Origin: Microbacter margulisiae
GTDB taxonomy: Bacteria; Bacteroidota; Bacteroidia; Bacteroidales; Paludibacteraceae
NCBI RefSeq assembly: GCF_014192515.1
Contig: NZ_JACHYB010000001.1
Location: 744,001 to 808,000, forward strand
Reading direction: 5' to 3'
Length of the DNA stretch: 64,000 bases
Below, in pieces: positions 1 to 8,086 of the stretch. Every line of letters starts with the position of its first letter. Position 1 is the first letter of the stretch. The notes under the pieces are model-generated. The model was not told the origin of the DNA and ran no database searches. It saw only the letters and a list, made by a program, of their open reading frames with translations. The translations under genes were made by a program, and so were the position numbers.

Positions 1-882
1 AATAAGCACAAATTTGGCTGATTCCTTCCGGTGTACAATCATATCAGCAATATTAGCCACTTTCTTTTCATGTAATGCTTCAGCGATATTAATTAAAGTG
101 TAGCTCTTATTTTGTTTACACGCCAGATTAAAATCACCAACATTACGCATTCCCATTAAATTATTCCACGATATAAATTCTTTGAATACATGAAACATAG
201 CAGGTTGATCCACATATTCCTCCAAAACTAACGGGTTCGTACGGTTAGGAATACGTAATAAAAATCCTTCTTCATATTTTTCAAGGTCAAAAAGTGTCAA
301 CTCGCCTGTAGTTGGTAATAAAACACTGCTATAATAATCTACAAAATCACCTATCCGGAAATATCGCGAATATAAAAATCCAAGTGTTTCCAACAACACA
401 ACCTTATCCATTTGCCCTCGTTGACGAAATAATTCAATGACTTCTGTTGTCTGCTTCTCTTCGCAAATAACCGGCAGATTTTGTGAGATAATCTCTTTCA
501 TTCTGTCTTTAATGACATTCAAATCAACTGCAACACACTTACCATTGACGGAAATGCAACCAAAGTAGCCTTTAGCCAAGGGATGCTCTATATGAAGAGT
601 AGCATTACCATAAACATCATTGACTGCCTTTGCCATCACCATTGATAAAGTCCGCACATAAACACGCATTCCGGATGGAGTACTGACATCTATAAATTCT
701 ATATCTTTAGGCTTATATACAACAAAATCAAGGCTTTGAACTTTATTGTTAACTTTTGCAGCTACTACTTGAAACGGCATGTTTACTTTCAGTAAATGGA
801 ATATTTCCATCAGCGAAATGCCCGGAGTAACCTGATGATAGGAATTTGTATTTTTGCAATAAATGGTAATTGGTTGATCCAT
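1..882 (-). CDS. TGS-domain nucleoside (uridine-type) kinase, 5' part only
   Basis: The reading frame is open from an ATG at 882 down to the window edge, giving 294 residues with no stop, so the 3' part of the gene lies outside. The protein starts MDQPITIYCKNTNSYHQV and contains an N-terminal TGS-like ubiquitin fold, then a region with HIEHPLAKGYF, LFDLEKYEEGFLLRIPN and NNLMGMRNVGDFN. This order matches the Bacteroidetes nucleoside kinases that fuse a threonyl-tRNA-synthetase-like N-terminal half to a C-terminal uridine kinase P-loop domain. The kinase domain itself, with its Walker A motif, would be beyond position 1 and is not seen. Expected role is salvage phosphorylation of nucleosides in the cytoplasm. 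Family recognition is from memory of the conserved N-terminal half. Confidence 0.8.
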   Translation of the reverse strand, partial: MDQPITIYCKNTNSYHQVTPGISLMEIFHLLKVNMPFQVVAAKVNNKVQSLDFVVYKPKDIEFIDVSTPSGMRVYVRTLSMVMAKAVNDVYGNATLHIEHPLAKGYFGCISVNGKCVAVDLNVIKDRMKEIISQNLPVICEEKQTTEVIELFRQRGQMDKVVLLETLGFLYSRYFRIGDFVDYYSSVLLPTTGELTLFDLEKYEEGFLLRIPNRTNPLVLEEYVDQPAMFHVFKEFISWNNLMGMRNVGDFNLACKQNKSYTLINIAEALHEKKVANIADMIVHRKESAKFVLI

Positions 883-972
883 AATATATCTTTTACATGG
901 AAGAAACGAATAATAATGAAACTGGCCGTTATTTATTTGAACTACTAAAATAGAGCAAAAAGGGTAGAAAAC

Positions 973-1010
973 AAAAAAAGGACGGATTTTTTTCAAACAA
1001 TCCGTCCTTT
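973..1010 (-). terminator. Rho-independent terminator of the ferredoxin/MinD operon
   Basis: A 12-bp perfect stem (AAAGGACGGATT at 977-988 pairing with AATCCGTCCTTT at 999-1010) with a 10-base loop. Read on the minus strand it is followed by a run of T. It lies 20 bp after the stop codon of the 1030-1455 gene. Confidence 0.8.
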
Positions 1011-1029
1011 CTCTTTACTTGGATTCAGA

Positions 1030-1455
1030 TTAGACAATGGCATTCTCAGGACACATTCGTACGCATTTTCTGCAATTACGGCACAAGGCTTCTTCGATAA
1101 AAGCTTTTCCTTGCATTAGCCTGATAGCATCCGTAGGACAAATACTCACACACGTACCACATCCGGTACACTTTTCAGGTTGTATTTTTGGAAACGGTTT
1201 CGGTGAAATATTCGGCGTTGATGGCTCAGAATGAATTAATGCATAATTTGGTGCATCGTGATTAAATGACACATCTTTATCTTCACGCATTAAAGCTACA
1301 TGACAGGTGGGACACTTCAATGTTATACAAGGAACGCCATGAACATGAGGTTCGCTATATCCACAAACCGGGCAAACACAATAGATATCTGCTTCTCCAT
1401 GATGATTATGACGGTTACCATGCATATCTTCGCTACAATAATTAAAATCTTTCAT
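1030..1455 (-). CDS. Zinc-ribbon plus 2x[4Fe-4S] ferredoxin protein
   Basis: 141 residues in two parts. The N-terminal 55 residues are rich in His and Cys (Cys 7, 26, 28, 31, 43, 48, 51) and look like a metal-binding zinc-ribbon-type module, with several His around 16-19 and 37-39. Residues 96-135 carry two classic bacterial ferredoxin motifs, CTGCGTCVSICP and CRNCRKCVRMCP, expected to bind two [4Fe-4S] clusters. It is the last gene of a minus-strand operon with two ferredoxin-containing MinD-type ATPases and a NifX-like protein, so it probably passes electrons or iron-sulfur material within that system. No membrane segment or signal peptide is visible. The exact substrate is unknown. Confidence 0.8.
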   Translation of the reverse strand: MKDFNYCSEDMHGNRHNHHGEADIYCVCPVCGYSEPHVHGVPCITLKCPTCHVALMREDKDVSFNHDAPNYALIHSEPSTPNISPKPFPKIQPEKCTGCGTCVSICPTDAIRLMQGKAFIEEALCRNCRKCVRMCPENAIV

Positions 1456-1467
1456 ATGTATAAAGAT

Positions 1468-1809
1468 TTAATTGAACAAAGCTAGTTCTCCATTCTTGTA
1501 AGCTTCAAAAGCTTGTTTCATAGTCATTTCACCAGCCCCTGTAAAAATCTGCATAGGTAATTTTTGTAAAATGACTGAAGCGTTTCCGCCCGGTCCGTTT
1601 CCTGTAATTAAAACGTCAGGTCTGAGTTCAAAAAGCTGTTTTGCAGTAGCTGCCCCAGCTCCGTGAGCCTCACTTTCGGCTACTTTGTTGTCAAAATACG
1701 TTAGCTGGTTTGTCTGTTCATCGTAAAGCACAATAAATTCTGTCCGACCAAAGCGGGCATCCATTACCGCTTCCCATGTTGTTCCTTTAGTTGTAAAAGC
1801 AATTTTCAT
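1468..1809 (-). CDS. NifX/NifB-type dinitrogenase iron-molybdenum cofactor-like domain protein
   Basis: 113 residues forming a single domain of the family named for NifB/NifX/NafY cofactor-binding domains. The start MKIAFTTKGTTWEAVMDARFGR, the central HGAGAATAKQL and the glycine-rich VLITGNGPGGNA are typical of this RNase H-like fold. No nitrogenase genes are present, so a role in nitrogen fixation is unlikely. Stand-alone members commonly sit beside MinD/Mrp-type ATPases with ferredoxin domains, as here, and are thought to bind metal or iron-sulfur clusters. It lies 12 bp upstream of the ferredoxin gene and 81 bp after the second ATPase gene, in the same direction. Confidence 0.8.
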   Translation of the reverse strand: MKIAFTTKGTTWEAVMDARFGRTEFIVLYDEQTNQLTYFDNKVAESEAHGAGAATAKQLFELRPDVLITGNGPGGNASVILQKLPMQIFTGAGEMTMKQAFEAYKNGELALFN

Positions 1810-1890
1810 ATGATATATTTATTTGTTTTCAGAAGGTATTGGGCTATGTTATTCTTGAAAAATACCGCCCCATTATGCTTATTTTAGTGT

Positions 1891-2769
1891 TTATATCTGA
1901 TTGAATATCTTTATTTTATTCCACGCTTCTTCAATTTTTTCTGCAACAGCATAATCTCCATTTTCAACCACAGTTTTTCCTTTAATCATCATATTTGTAA
2001 AAATGGGATCAAAAGGAATACTTGTCAGAAGTTGTATATCTTTGTGTACTAAAAAGTCAATAATTTGTTGATATATAGCATGATTTAAGTCAGACTTATT
2101 AATAATGCATCCTGATTTCAGCTTAAATCGCTTTACAACTTCCACTACGCGTTCCAGATCGTGTAATCCTGAAACAGTAGGCTCGGTAACCAGAACAACA
2201 TAACTGGCTCCAGTTAGTGAAGATTGCACAGGACATCCAATCCCGGGAGAACCATCTACAATAACATAGGGTGCATTCTGCTTAAATGCTATCTTTTTGG
2301 CTTCATTCTTAACTTTTGCCACTAATTTTCCTGAGTTTTCAGCTCCAATATCCAGATCGGCATGAATCATCGTATTGTTTGCTTTGGTATTTGATATAAA
2401 CCATCGCCCAGCTTTTCGTTCTTCCATATGAATCGCACTTGTTGGACAGATTCTCGCGCAATAACCACATCCTTCGCATGCAATGGCATTAATCTTATAG
2501 ATTCCCTCCTGATAGGGAATAGCATTGAAACGGCAAATATCCGCACACTTCCCGCACTGAATACAGGAGTCTGCATCAATGACAGCCAATTGTCCACTAT
2601 AAAACGGTTCTTTATGTTTGATCTCAGGAGACAGCAACATATGCATATCAGCCGCATCTACATCACAATCGGCAACGATAGCGTCATTCCCGGCAAGCAT
2701 GGCAAAAGAAGCCGTAATTGACGTTTTGCCGGTTCCTCCTTTCCCCGAAATAACAACGATTTCTTTCAT
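1891..2769 (-). CDS. MinD/Mrp-type P-loop ATPase with inserted ferredoxin domain (second copy)
   Basis: The frame opens at 2799, but I prefer the internal ATG at 2769 because the protein then begins MKEIVVISGKGGTGKT, with the deviant Walker A motif right at the N-terminus as in its neighbour. A 2x[4Fe-4S] ferredoxin unit is inserted about 70 residues in (CIQCGKCADIC, CEGCGYCARIC). The switch motif VDGSPGIGCP and a LVTEPTVSG segment follow, as in the SIMIBI-class ATPases related to Mrp/NBP35. These proteins typically act in metal or Fe-S cluster handling. The gene is paralogous to the upstream 2811-3659 gene and probably forms a heterodimer with its product; that pairing is inferred from the tandem arrangement. 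Confidence 0.82.
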   Translation of the reverse strand: MKEIVVISGKGGTGKTSITASFAMLAGNDAIVADCDVDAADMHMLLSPEIKHKEPFYSGQLAVIDADSCIQCGKCADICRFNAIPYQEGIYKINAIACEGCGYCARICPTSAIHMEERKAGRWFISNTKANNTMIHADLDIGAENSGKLVAKVKNEAKKIAFKQNAPYVIVDGSPGIGCPVQSSLTGASYVVLVTEPTVSGLHDLERVVEVVKRFKLKSGCIINKSDLNHAIYQQIIDFLVHKDIQLLTSIPFDPIFTNMMIKGKTVVENGDYAVAEKIEEAWNKIKIFNQI

Positions 2770-2810
2770 TTGCAAATAATATTGATCAATGACAGGCATT
2801 CAGCCATATG

Positions 2811-3659
2811 TCATAAACGTTGTATGAATTCAATGATTTGGTCTAATGCAGCTCTGACAGAAGGAATTTCTTCATAAACAAGCTTCCCTTGCGCATACAA
2901 AATTGCAATCTGCCGGTCGAATGGAATAGTTGCCAAAACAGGAATATGATTTCTTTTGCAATATTGTCGTAAATGATCATCGCCCGCATCCGAACGGTTA
3001 ATGACAACTCCGTAAGTCTTACTCGTTTTTTGCATGGCCTTCATAGCCAATTTTACATCATGCTCACCAAAAGGAGTCGGTTCGGTAATTAAAATTACAA
3101 AATCAGCTTCTTTGGTTGCTTCGATCATTGGACACGAAGTTCCCGGAGGACAATCGTACAGCATAATTGTCTGTGGTGAGAAATGAGCATCAACATACTG
3201 GTGTGTTTGGGCAATAAGAGGAACCGCTTGCTCTTCACCAACTCTAAGGCGACTTTCGACAAAGGAGAAATTCCCCTCTTGTGAATGCTTTAATTCGCCT
3301 ATTTTATGTGGGATCATTGGTAATGCCTGAGTAGGGCAAAGTTCGGAACACGCATAACAACTATGACACAGTTCGTCAAACACCATGATTTCATTCTCTA
3401 ATTGCACAATGGCATTAAAGTTACAAATCTCCTGGCATTGACCGCATAATATACATGCATCAGCATGCCAGGATGGAATAAACTTGAACTTATCTTCTTG
3501 GTTCAACCTGGAAAATGGCAGAAACAATGCATCATTCGGTTCTTCCACATCCACGTCTGCCAGAACAACGGGTTGACGTTTGCTCCAATAACTGGCAAGA
3601 TTGGTTGATAACAACGTTTTTCCTGTTCCACCTTTTCCGCTTGCTATGGCAACCTTCAT
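2811..3659 (-). CDS. MinD/Mrp-type P-loop ATPase with inserted ferredoxin domain (first copy)
   Basis: 282 residues. The deviant Walker A motif GKGGTGKT is at residues 8-15, followed by ADVDVEEPND near 34-43. Two [4Fe-4S] motifs sit at residues 69-79 (CILCGQCQEIC) and 98-108 (CHSCYACSELC). The Walker B/switch region YDCPPGTSCP and LITEPTPFGEHD complete the ATPase core. The ATG overlaps the stop codon of the upstream methyltransferase gene by 4 bp, which argues for translational coupling. Proteins of this type occur in pairs with a NifX-domain protein in many anaerobes; the reaction is not established. Cytoplasmic, no signal peptide. Confidence 0.85.
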   Translation of the reverse strand: MKVAIASGKGGTGKTLLSTNLASYWSKRQPVVLADVDVEEPNDALFLPFSRLNQEDKFKFIPSWHADACILCGQCQEICNFNAIVQLENEIMVFDELCHSCYACSELCPTQALPMIPHKIGELKHSQEGNFSFVESRLRVGEEQAVPLIAQTHQYVDAHFSPQTIMLYDCPPGTSCPMIEATKEADFVILITEPTPFGEHDVKLAMKAMQKTSKTYGVVINRSDAGDDHLRQYCKRNHIPVLATIPFDRQIAILYAQGKLVYEEIPSVRAALDQIIEFIQRL

Positions 3660-4267
3660 TTCACAAGCTTTAATGAGACAAAATAGTGCGTATTCAAGTC
3701 TATATAAGCATCTTCCTTAAAGCCATATGCCTCAATCGTTGATTTCAGCTCTTCCTTCGAAAATCGGATATGTCTGGGAGGGCCAAAAGGAGTATCGGGT
3801 TTGAATTCTATGAGATTCAAATGAGCACCATTAGGCAACTGTTGAGCAAAAAGTAAAAGCATTTTATTCTGACATTGAATATCATGAAATGAATTGGAAA
3901 AGAAAATATGCGTAAAGGCTCTTAAATCAGCATTCAAAATCCATTTACAGGCATCAACATCCAAAGTGGTAATGTTCGGATTTTTATAAAAAGCACTGTC
4001 AAAACTGGCTGAAAACAGTTCTATTGCCAGAACTTTTTCACAATGTTCCGCAAATTTCGAGCTATAATAACCATCCCCGGAGCCCACATCTATCAATGAA
4101 TCTGCCGGAGTGAGATTCATTTTTTCCATGATAGCATCTGCAATTTTTGCTTTGTGCTGAATGCTACCATGTTGATTTTCATTGTTATGAAATAAGTGCA
4201 TATAGTTGTAGAATGAAATTATTTTCGGTGATATTTGACGATGCAAATATAATGAACTATTGTTCAT
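3656..4267 (-). CDS. SAM-dependent class I methyltransferase
   Basis: 203 residues. Motif I, SLIDVGSGDGYY, at about 57-68 is the AdoMet-binding glycine loop, followed by an acidic residue after strand 2 (VLAIELF). Later segments (HIFFSNSFHDI, ARLNL-like strand HLNLIEFKPDTP) fit a Rossmann-fold methyltransferase. The substrate is not recognisable. It is the first gene of the minus-strand operon with the Fe-S ATPases and ends in a 4-bp overlap with the next start, so it probably acts in the same process. An arsenite- or metal-related methyltransferase is possible but there is no Cys signature to support it. Confidence 0.7.
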   Translation of the reverse strand: MNNSSLYLHRQISPKIISFYNYMHLFHNNENQHGSIQHKAKIADAIMEKMNLTPADSLIDVGSGDGYYSSKFAEHCEKVLAIELFSASFDSAFYKNPNITTLDVDACKWILNADLRAFTHIFFSNSFHDIQCQNKMLLLFAQQLPNGAHLNLIEFKPDTPFGPPRHIRFSKEELKSTIEAYGFKEDAYIDLNTHYFVSLKLVK

Positions 4268-4349
4268 AATAAAATCTGTTTAATCATATTTCTGCTTTAT
4301 TCACTGCAACAAAACAGAAACACTAGGTCATACACAAATAAAACGCAAC

Positions 4350-4376
4350 AAAAAAGGTTGCCCTTTGAGCAACCTT
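4350..4376 (-). terminator. Rho-independent terminator of ychF
   Basis: Stem AAGGTTGC (4354-4361) pairs with GCAACCTT (4369-4376) across a 7-base loop. On the minus strand it is followed by six T. It lies 60 bp after the ychF stop codon and before the methyltransferase operon. Confidence 0.8.
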
Positions 4377-4435
4377 AATGTATTGGCTAATAAAAGAAAA
4401 CAGCTTGATTACAGCATCAGAAAGGAAGAATAGAA

Positions 4436-5539
4436 TTAAACATTAAAACGAAAATGTAGTATATCACCGTCCTGTACAATATATTCCTTTCCTTCAATAG
4501 CAATTTTACCGGCTTCCCGACAAGCCGTTTCAGATCCAAAACGCACATAATCTTCATATTTAATGACTTCTGCACGAATGAATCCTTTTTCAAAATCAGT
4601 ATGAATAATGCCTGCGCATTGTGGCGCTTTTTGTCCCCGGTGAAACGTCCACGCTCGGGATTCGTCTGCTCCTGTAGTAAAATAAGTTTGAAGATCTAAT
4701 AAGTGATACGCTGCCTTAATCAAACGCACCACGCCTGATTCCTCCAATCCGATTTCCTGCAAGAACAGCTGGCGTTCTTCATACTCTTCCAGTTCAGCAA
4801 TCTCGGACTCTGTCTTTGCCGCCAATAAAAGTAAATCGGCGCCTTCATCTTTAATTGCCTCTTTCACTTGTCCAACATACGGATTGCCACTCAAAGCCGA
4901 ATTTTCATCCACATTACAAACATACAATACCGGCTTATTAGTCAGCAGAAACAAATCAGCCGCTAATTGCTCTTCCTCTTTGTTGTTCAGTTTAACAATT
5001 CTTGCTGGCTTGCCTTGTTCAAGCACTTCTTTATATTGCAATAGTATATCTACAAGCTTCTTAGCCATTTTATCACCACCGGTTTGCGCTTGTTTTTGTA
5101 CCTTGTTAAGCCGATTCTCGACTGTTTCAAGATCTTTTAGCTGCAATTCAGCATCAATAATCTCTTTATCCCGTACCGGATTGACACTACCATCAACATG
5201 GACTACATTATCATCATCAAAGCAGCGTAGCACATGAATAATTGCATCCGTTTCACGTATATTGGCCAGAAATTTGTTACCAAGGCCTTCTCCTTTGCTG
5301 GCTCCTTTTACCAAACCTGCAATGTCAACAATCTCAACCGTAGCCGGAATGACACGTTGTGGATGATCTATTTCAGACAATTTAATCAATCGTTCATCAG
5401 GCACAGAAATTACGCCTACATTGGGATCAATCGTGCAAAACGGGAAATTAGCCGATTGTGCTTTTGCATTTGACAAACAGTTAAATAAAGTCGATTTTCC
5501 CACATTTGGCAAGCCGACAATGCCGCATTGAAGAGCCAT
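4436..5539 (-). CDS. ychF: Ribosome-associated GTPase/ATPase YchF (OLA1 family)
   Basis: 367 residues, the normal length of the family. G1 motif GLPNVGKST is at residues 9-17, G3 is [17 protein letters not shown], and the nucleotide-specificity region is NVDE rather than NKxD, consistent with the ATP preference of this family. A coiled-coil segment sits in the middle ([19 protein letters not shown]), and a TGS domain closes the protein ([18 protein letters not shown] to ILHFRFNV). YchF binds ribosomes and responds to redox stress in other bacteria. It is monocistronic here: its own promoter-like box lies upstream and a terminator downstream. Confidence 0.95.
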   Translation of the reverse strand: MALQCGIVGLPNVGKSTLFNCLSNAKAQSANFPFCTIDPNVGVISVPDERLIKLSEIDHPQRVIPATVEIVDIAGLVKGASKGEGLGNKFLANIRETDAIIHVLRCFDDDNVVHVDGSVNPVRDKEIIDAELQLKDLETVENRLNKVQKQAQTGGDKMAKKLVDILLQYKEVLEQGKPARIVKLNNKEEEQLAADLFLLTNKPVLYVCNVDENSALSGNPYVGQVKEAIKDEGADLLLLAAKTESEIAELEEYEERQLFLQEIGLEESGVVRLIKAAYHLLDLQTYFTTGADESRAWTFHRGQKAPQCAGIIHTDFEKGFIRAEVIKYEDYVRFGSETACREAGKIAIEGKEYIVQDGDILHFRFNV

Positions 5540-5573
5540 AATAATTCAGATAAATAAAACTTAAAATAGACGA

Positions 5574-5581
5574 CAAAGGTA
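5574..5581 (-). promoter_or_regulatory. Bacteroidetes -7 box for ychF
   Basis: On the minus strand this reads TACCTTTG, matching TAnnTTTG, about 35 bp upstream of the ychF ATG. No convincing -33 TTTG element is seen at the expected spacing. Confidence 0.5.
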
Positions 5582-5655
5582 CAAATTATTTTGGAGAGCA
5601 GGCGTAACCGCTTTCAAATCATTTTTCAAAACTTCTAAAACAAAAGGAAAATAGG

Positions 5656-5663
5656 TATCTTTG
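5656..5663 (+). promoter_or_regulatory. Bacteroidetes -7 box for ubiE
   Basis: TATCTTTG, a perfect TAnnTTTG match, 55 bp before the ubiE ATG and divergent from the ychF box. The -33 element is not obvious. Confidence 0.55.
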
Positions 5664-5717
5664 CAGAAGAATCAACCCAAACGTTCTGGATAAACAAAGC
5701 CGGAATAACAACAAATC

Positions 5718-6443
5718 ATGTACGCGATGAATAGTGACTCAACAACAGTCAATAAAAAGGGAGTTCGTCAAATGTTTGACGACATTGCTTGGAGATACGA
5801 TTTTTTGAATCATTTTCTCACATTTGGTATCGATATATGGTGGCGACGCAAAGCCATTCAACTGATCAGCAAGAAAAAAGGAGCTGTTATGCTCGATATT
5901 GCCACTGGAACAGCCGATTTGGCTATTGCTCTTGTAAAATACAGGAATCCATTTCAGGTCATTGGAGTCGATGTTTCCGAAGGAATGTTGGAATTTGGAA
6001 AACAAAAAATCCAGGAATTAGAACTCACAGAACAAATTATCCTGCAGCAAGAAAACGGAGAAGCATTGTCTTTCCCGGACAATTCATTTGATGCAGTGAC
6101 CATTGGATTTGGCATTCGCAATTTTGAACATCCAGATAAAGGACTTGCTGAGATGTTCAGGGTACTGAAGCCTGACGGAGAATTGGTTATTCTTGAATTC
6201 TCACGTCCTAACAATCCTGTTTTGAGCCATATATTCGATCTCTATTTTTGCTATGTGTTACCTCATATTGGTAAAATATTTTCCAAACATAAAACGGCGT
6301 ATACTTATCTACCCGAAAGCGTCAAGCAGTTCCCATACGGCAAAAATTTTGAAAAAATGATGCAACAGGCAGGGTTCTCTAAAACGTTGTTTCGCCCTTT
6401 GACACTGGGAATCGTAACCATTTACAAAGGGACAAAACTATAA
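5718..6443 (+). CDS. ubiE: Demethylmenaquinone methyltransferase
   Basis: 241 residues of the UbiE/MenG family. AdoMet motif I is MLDIATGTADLAIAL, followed by VIGVDVSEGMLEFGKQK and the family signature FPDNSFDAVTIGFGIRNFEH. It catalyses the last step of menaquinone synthesis, C-methylation of demethylmenaquinone. The next gene, 60 bp downstream in the same direction, is menA, which makes demethylmenaquinone, so the two form a small menaquinone operon. Either of the two ATGs near the start (residues 1 and 4) is possible. The quinone supports fumarate- or similar respiration, which fits an anaerobic Bacteroidales cell. Confidence 0.94.
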   Translation: MYAMNSDSTTVNKKGVRQMFDDIAWRYDFLNHFLTFGIDIWWRRKAIQLISKKKGAVMLDIATGTADLAIALVKYRNPFQVIGVDVSEGMLEFGKQKIQELELTEQIILQQENGEALSFPDNSFDAVTIGFGIRNFEHPDKGLAEMFRVLKPDGELVILEFSRPNNPVLSHIFDLYFCYVLPHIGKIFSKHKTAYTYLPESVKQFPYGKNFEKMMQQAGFSKTLFRPLTLGIVTIYKGTKL

Positions 6444-6503
6444 TCAAAGCCAACTTAATAGCGAGCATTAGGTTTCTCACTACGAATAGATTAGTATTTC
6501 AAC

Positions 6504-7370
6504 ATGATCAAGCAATTCATTAAATGGTTCCATATTATACGGCCTGGAACCCTTTCGGCAGCAGCTGCACCTGTATTTGTCGGAAGTATAGTAGCTGCGC
6601 AGGAACATGCATTTGAATTATCAACAGTCGTTGTGGTATTCATAGCTGCTATTGCCATTCAAATAGCATCAAATCTGATCAACGATTACTACGATTATAA
6701 AAAAGGTTCTGACAAGGAAAATCGTCTTGGGCCGAGACGTGCCATTAGTGAAGGTACGGTAACTCCTAAAGCCATGAAACTGGCCATTGGTGTGGATGTT
6801 ATTATTGCACTTCTTGCTGGCTTCTATCTTGCTGCTCTTGGCGGATTACCCATTATTATTATTGGTCTTCTGGCACTCTTTTTTGCATGGTTATATACGG
6901 CAACTCCCTATTCACTCAGTTATTTAGGCATTGCTGATTTATTTGTTCTCTTGTTTTTTGGACCAATTGCATCTGCCGGAACAACCTATTTGTTAACTGA
7001 TACATTTTCAGAAACATCTATCTGGCTTGGATTGATTAACGGCACTATCTCAATGGCAATATTAACAGTAAACAACTTACGGGATATTGATAACGATCGC
7101 AAAGCCGGAAAGAAGAGTCTGATTGTACGTTTTGGAAAACGATTTGGAGAATACGAATACCTTTTATTGTACCTTCTGGCAATTCCATTCCTATGGATGG
7201 CTGAATCATCGTTCGTACTTAGCTATCTGATTGTTCTGGTAGGATTTTTTCTTTTTCTCAAATTACGTAAAACGACAGGAAAGCAATACAATAAAATGTT
7301 GATCTTTACAGGTCTTTCCAATTTATTGTTTGTTATTTTCTTACTACTTGACGTTATCTTATTTGGATGA
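6504..7370 (+). CDS. menA: 1,4-dihydroxy-2-naphthoate polyprenyltransferase
   Basis: 288 residues, a polytopic inner-membrane protein of the UbiA superfamily with about eight or nine hydrophobic helices. The first Asp-rich motif is NDYYDYKKGSD near residue 67 and the second is NNLRDIDNDRKAGKKS near 195; both bind Mg-prenyl diphosphate. The motif spacing and the start IKWFHIIRPGTLSAAAAPV identify MenA rather than UbiA or heme O synthase. It attaches the isoprenoid tail to dihydroxynaphthoate. It follows ubiE directly, giving two consecutive menaquinone steps in one transcript. Confidence 0.93.
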   Translation: MIKQFIKWFHIIRPGTLSAAAAPVFVGSIVAAQEHAFELSTVVVVFIAAIAIQIASNLINDYYDYKKGSDKENRLGPRRAISEGTVTPKAMKLAIGVDVIIALLAGFYLAALGGLPIIIIGLLALFFAWLYTATPYSLSYLGIADLFVLLFFGPIASAGTTYLLTDTFSETSIWLGLINGTISMAILTVNNLRDIDNDRKAGKKSLIVRFGKRFGEYEYLLLYLLAIPFLWMAESSFVLSYLIVLVGFFLFLKLRKTTGKQYNKMLIFTGLSNLLFVIFLLLDVILFG

Positions 7371-7485
7371 ACTGTTACATATATGTATGTATAAACGATG
7401 AAACTATAAAAAATTGATAGCTAATTCTTTGCCTGTTGCCTGTTTCAACAAGCAAAAATCAGAATTTAAACTCTCATTTTTCAAC

Positions 7486-7493
7486 TAATTTTG
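7486..7493 (+). promoter_or_regulatory. Bacteroidetes -7 box for thioredoxin-like gene
   Basis: TAATTTTG matches TAnnTTTG, 25 bp before the ATG at 7518. No clear -33 element. Confidence 0.45.
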
Positions 7494-7517
7494 CAGTCTA
7501 AATAAAAATCGAAAAAA

Positions 7518-7862
7518 ATGACTCATTCGTACGAAACAATCTACACGCTAGGAGAGTTTGAATCATTGGTTGAAAAGGAAGATGCCTTACTGGTATATTT
7601 TTCGCATGAGCAATGCAATGTTTGCAAGGTATTAAAACCTAAAGTAGCACAGCTACTCCACGATCAGTTTCCGAAAATGAAAATGGTATATGCAGATACG
7701 GAAAAAAGTCCGGAAATTGCTGGCCAAAACAGAATTTTTGCGGTTCCCACTATTGTGGTTTTTTTGGGTGGAAGGGAATTTTTCAGAAGGAGCCGTAATA
7801 TTGGCATAAACGAATTGGCAGCATTAATTGAACGGCCATACCAAATGATGTTTGAAGCGTAG
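7518..7862 (+). CDS. Thioredoxin-family protein
   Basis: 114 residues with a single thioredoxin fold. The redox site is C33-N-V-C36 in EQCNVCKVLKP, replacing the usual WCGPC, and the cis-proline appears in VPTIVVF. No signal peptide, so it should act in the cytoplasm as a disulfide reductase or thiol sensor. The unusual active-site dipeptide (NV) suggests a partner other than the general thioredoxin targets. It stands alone between menA and an aldo/keto reductase gene. Confidence 0.85.
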   Translation: MTHSYETIYTLGEFESLVEKEDALLVYFSHEQCNVCKVLKPKVAQLLHDQFPKMKMVYADTEKSPEIAGQNRIFAVPTIVVFLGGREFFRRSRNIGINELAALIERPYQMMFEA

Positions 7863-8048
7863 TTTCAAAACATCAATTGTATCAGGCAGTGTTACGTATA
7901 ATCTTTCGTAAGGCTGCTTGTTTTGTTTTAAATCACCTTCTTGAAAAAAGCAATTAAATATCATATTATTAGCATTTTACAGTAAATCCATCATCTTTCT
8001 TTATTATGTTTTTTGAAATTCCATGCAATAAAAAGTCATAAGATAATG

Positions 8049-8056
8049 TATCTTTG
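8049..8056 (+). promoter_or_regulatory. Bacteroidetes -7 box for aldo/keto reductase
   Basis: TATCTTTG, perfect TAnnTTTG match, 31 bp before the ATG at 8087. Confidence 0.5.
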
Positions 8057-8086
8057 GGTTCTAATCATTACAAATAATTCAAATCT

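Noticed and set aside
1468..1809. NifX-like gene as evidence for nitrogen fixation
   Set aside because: No nifHDK or other nitrogenase gene is in the window; stand-alone NifX-domain proteins occur widely in non-fixing anaerobes.
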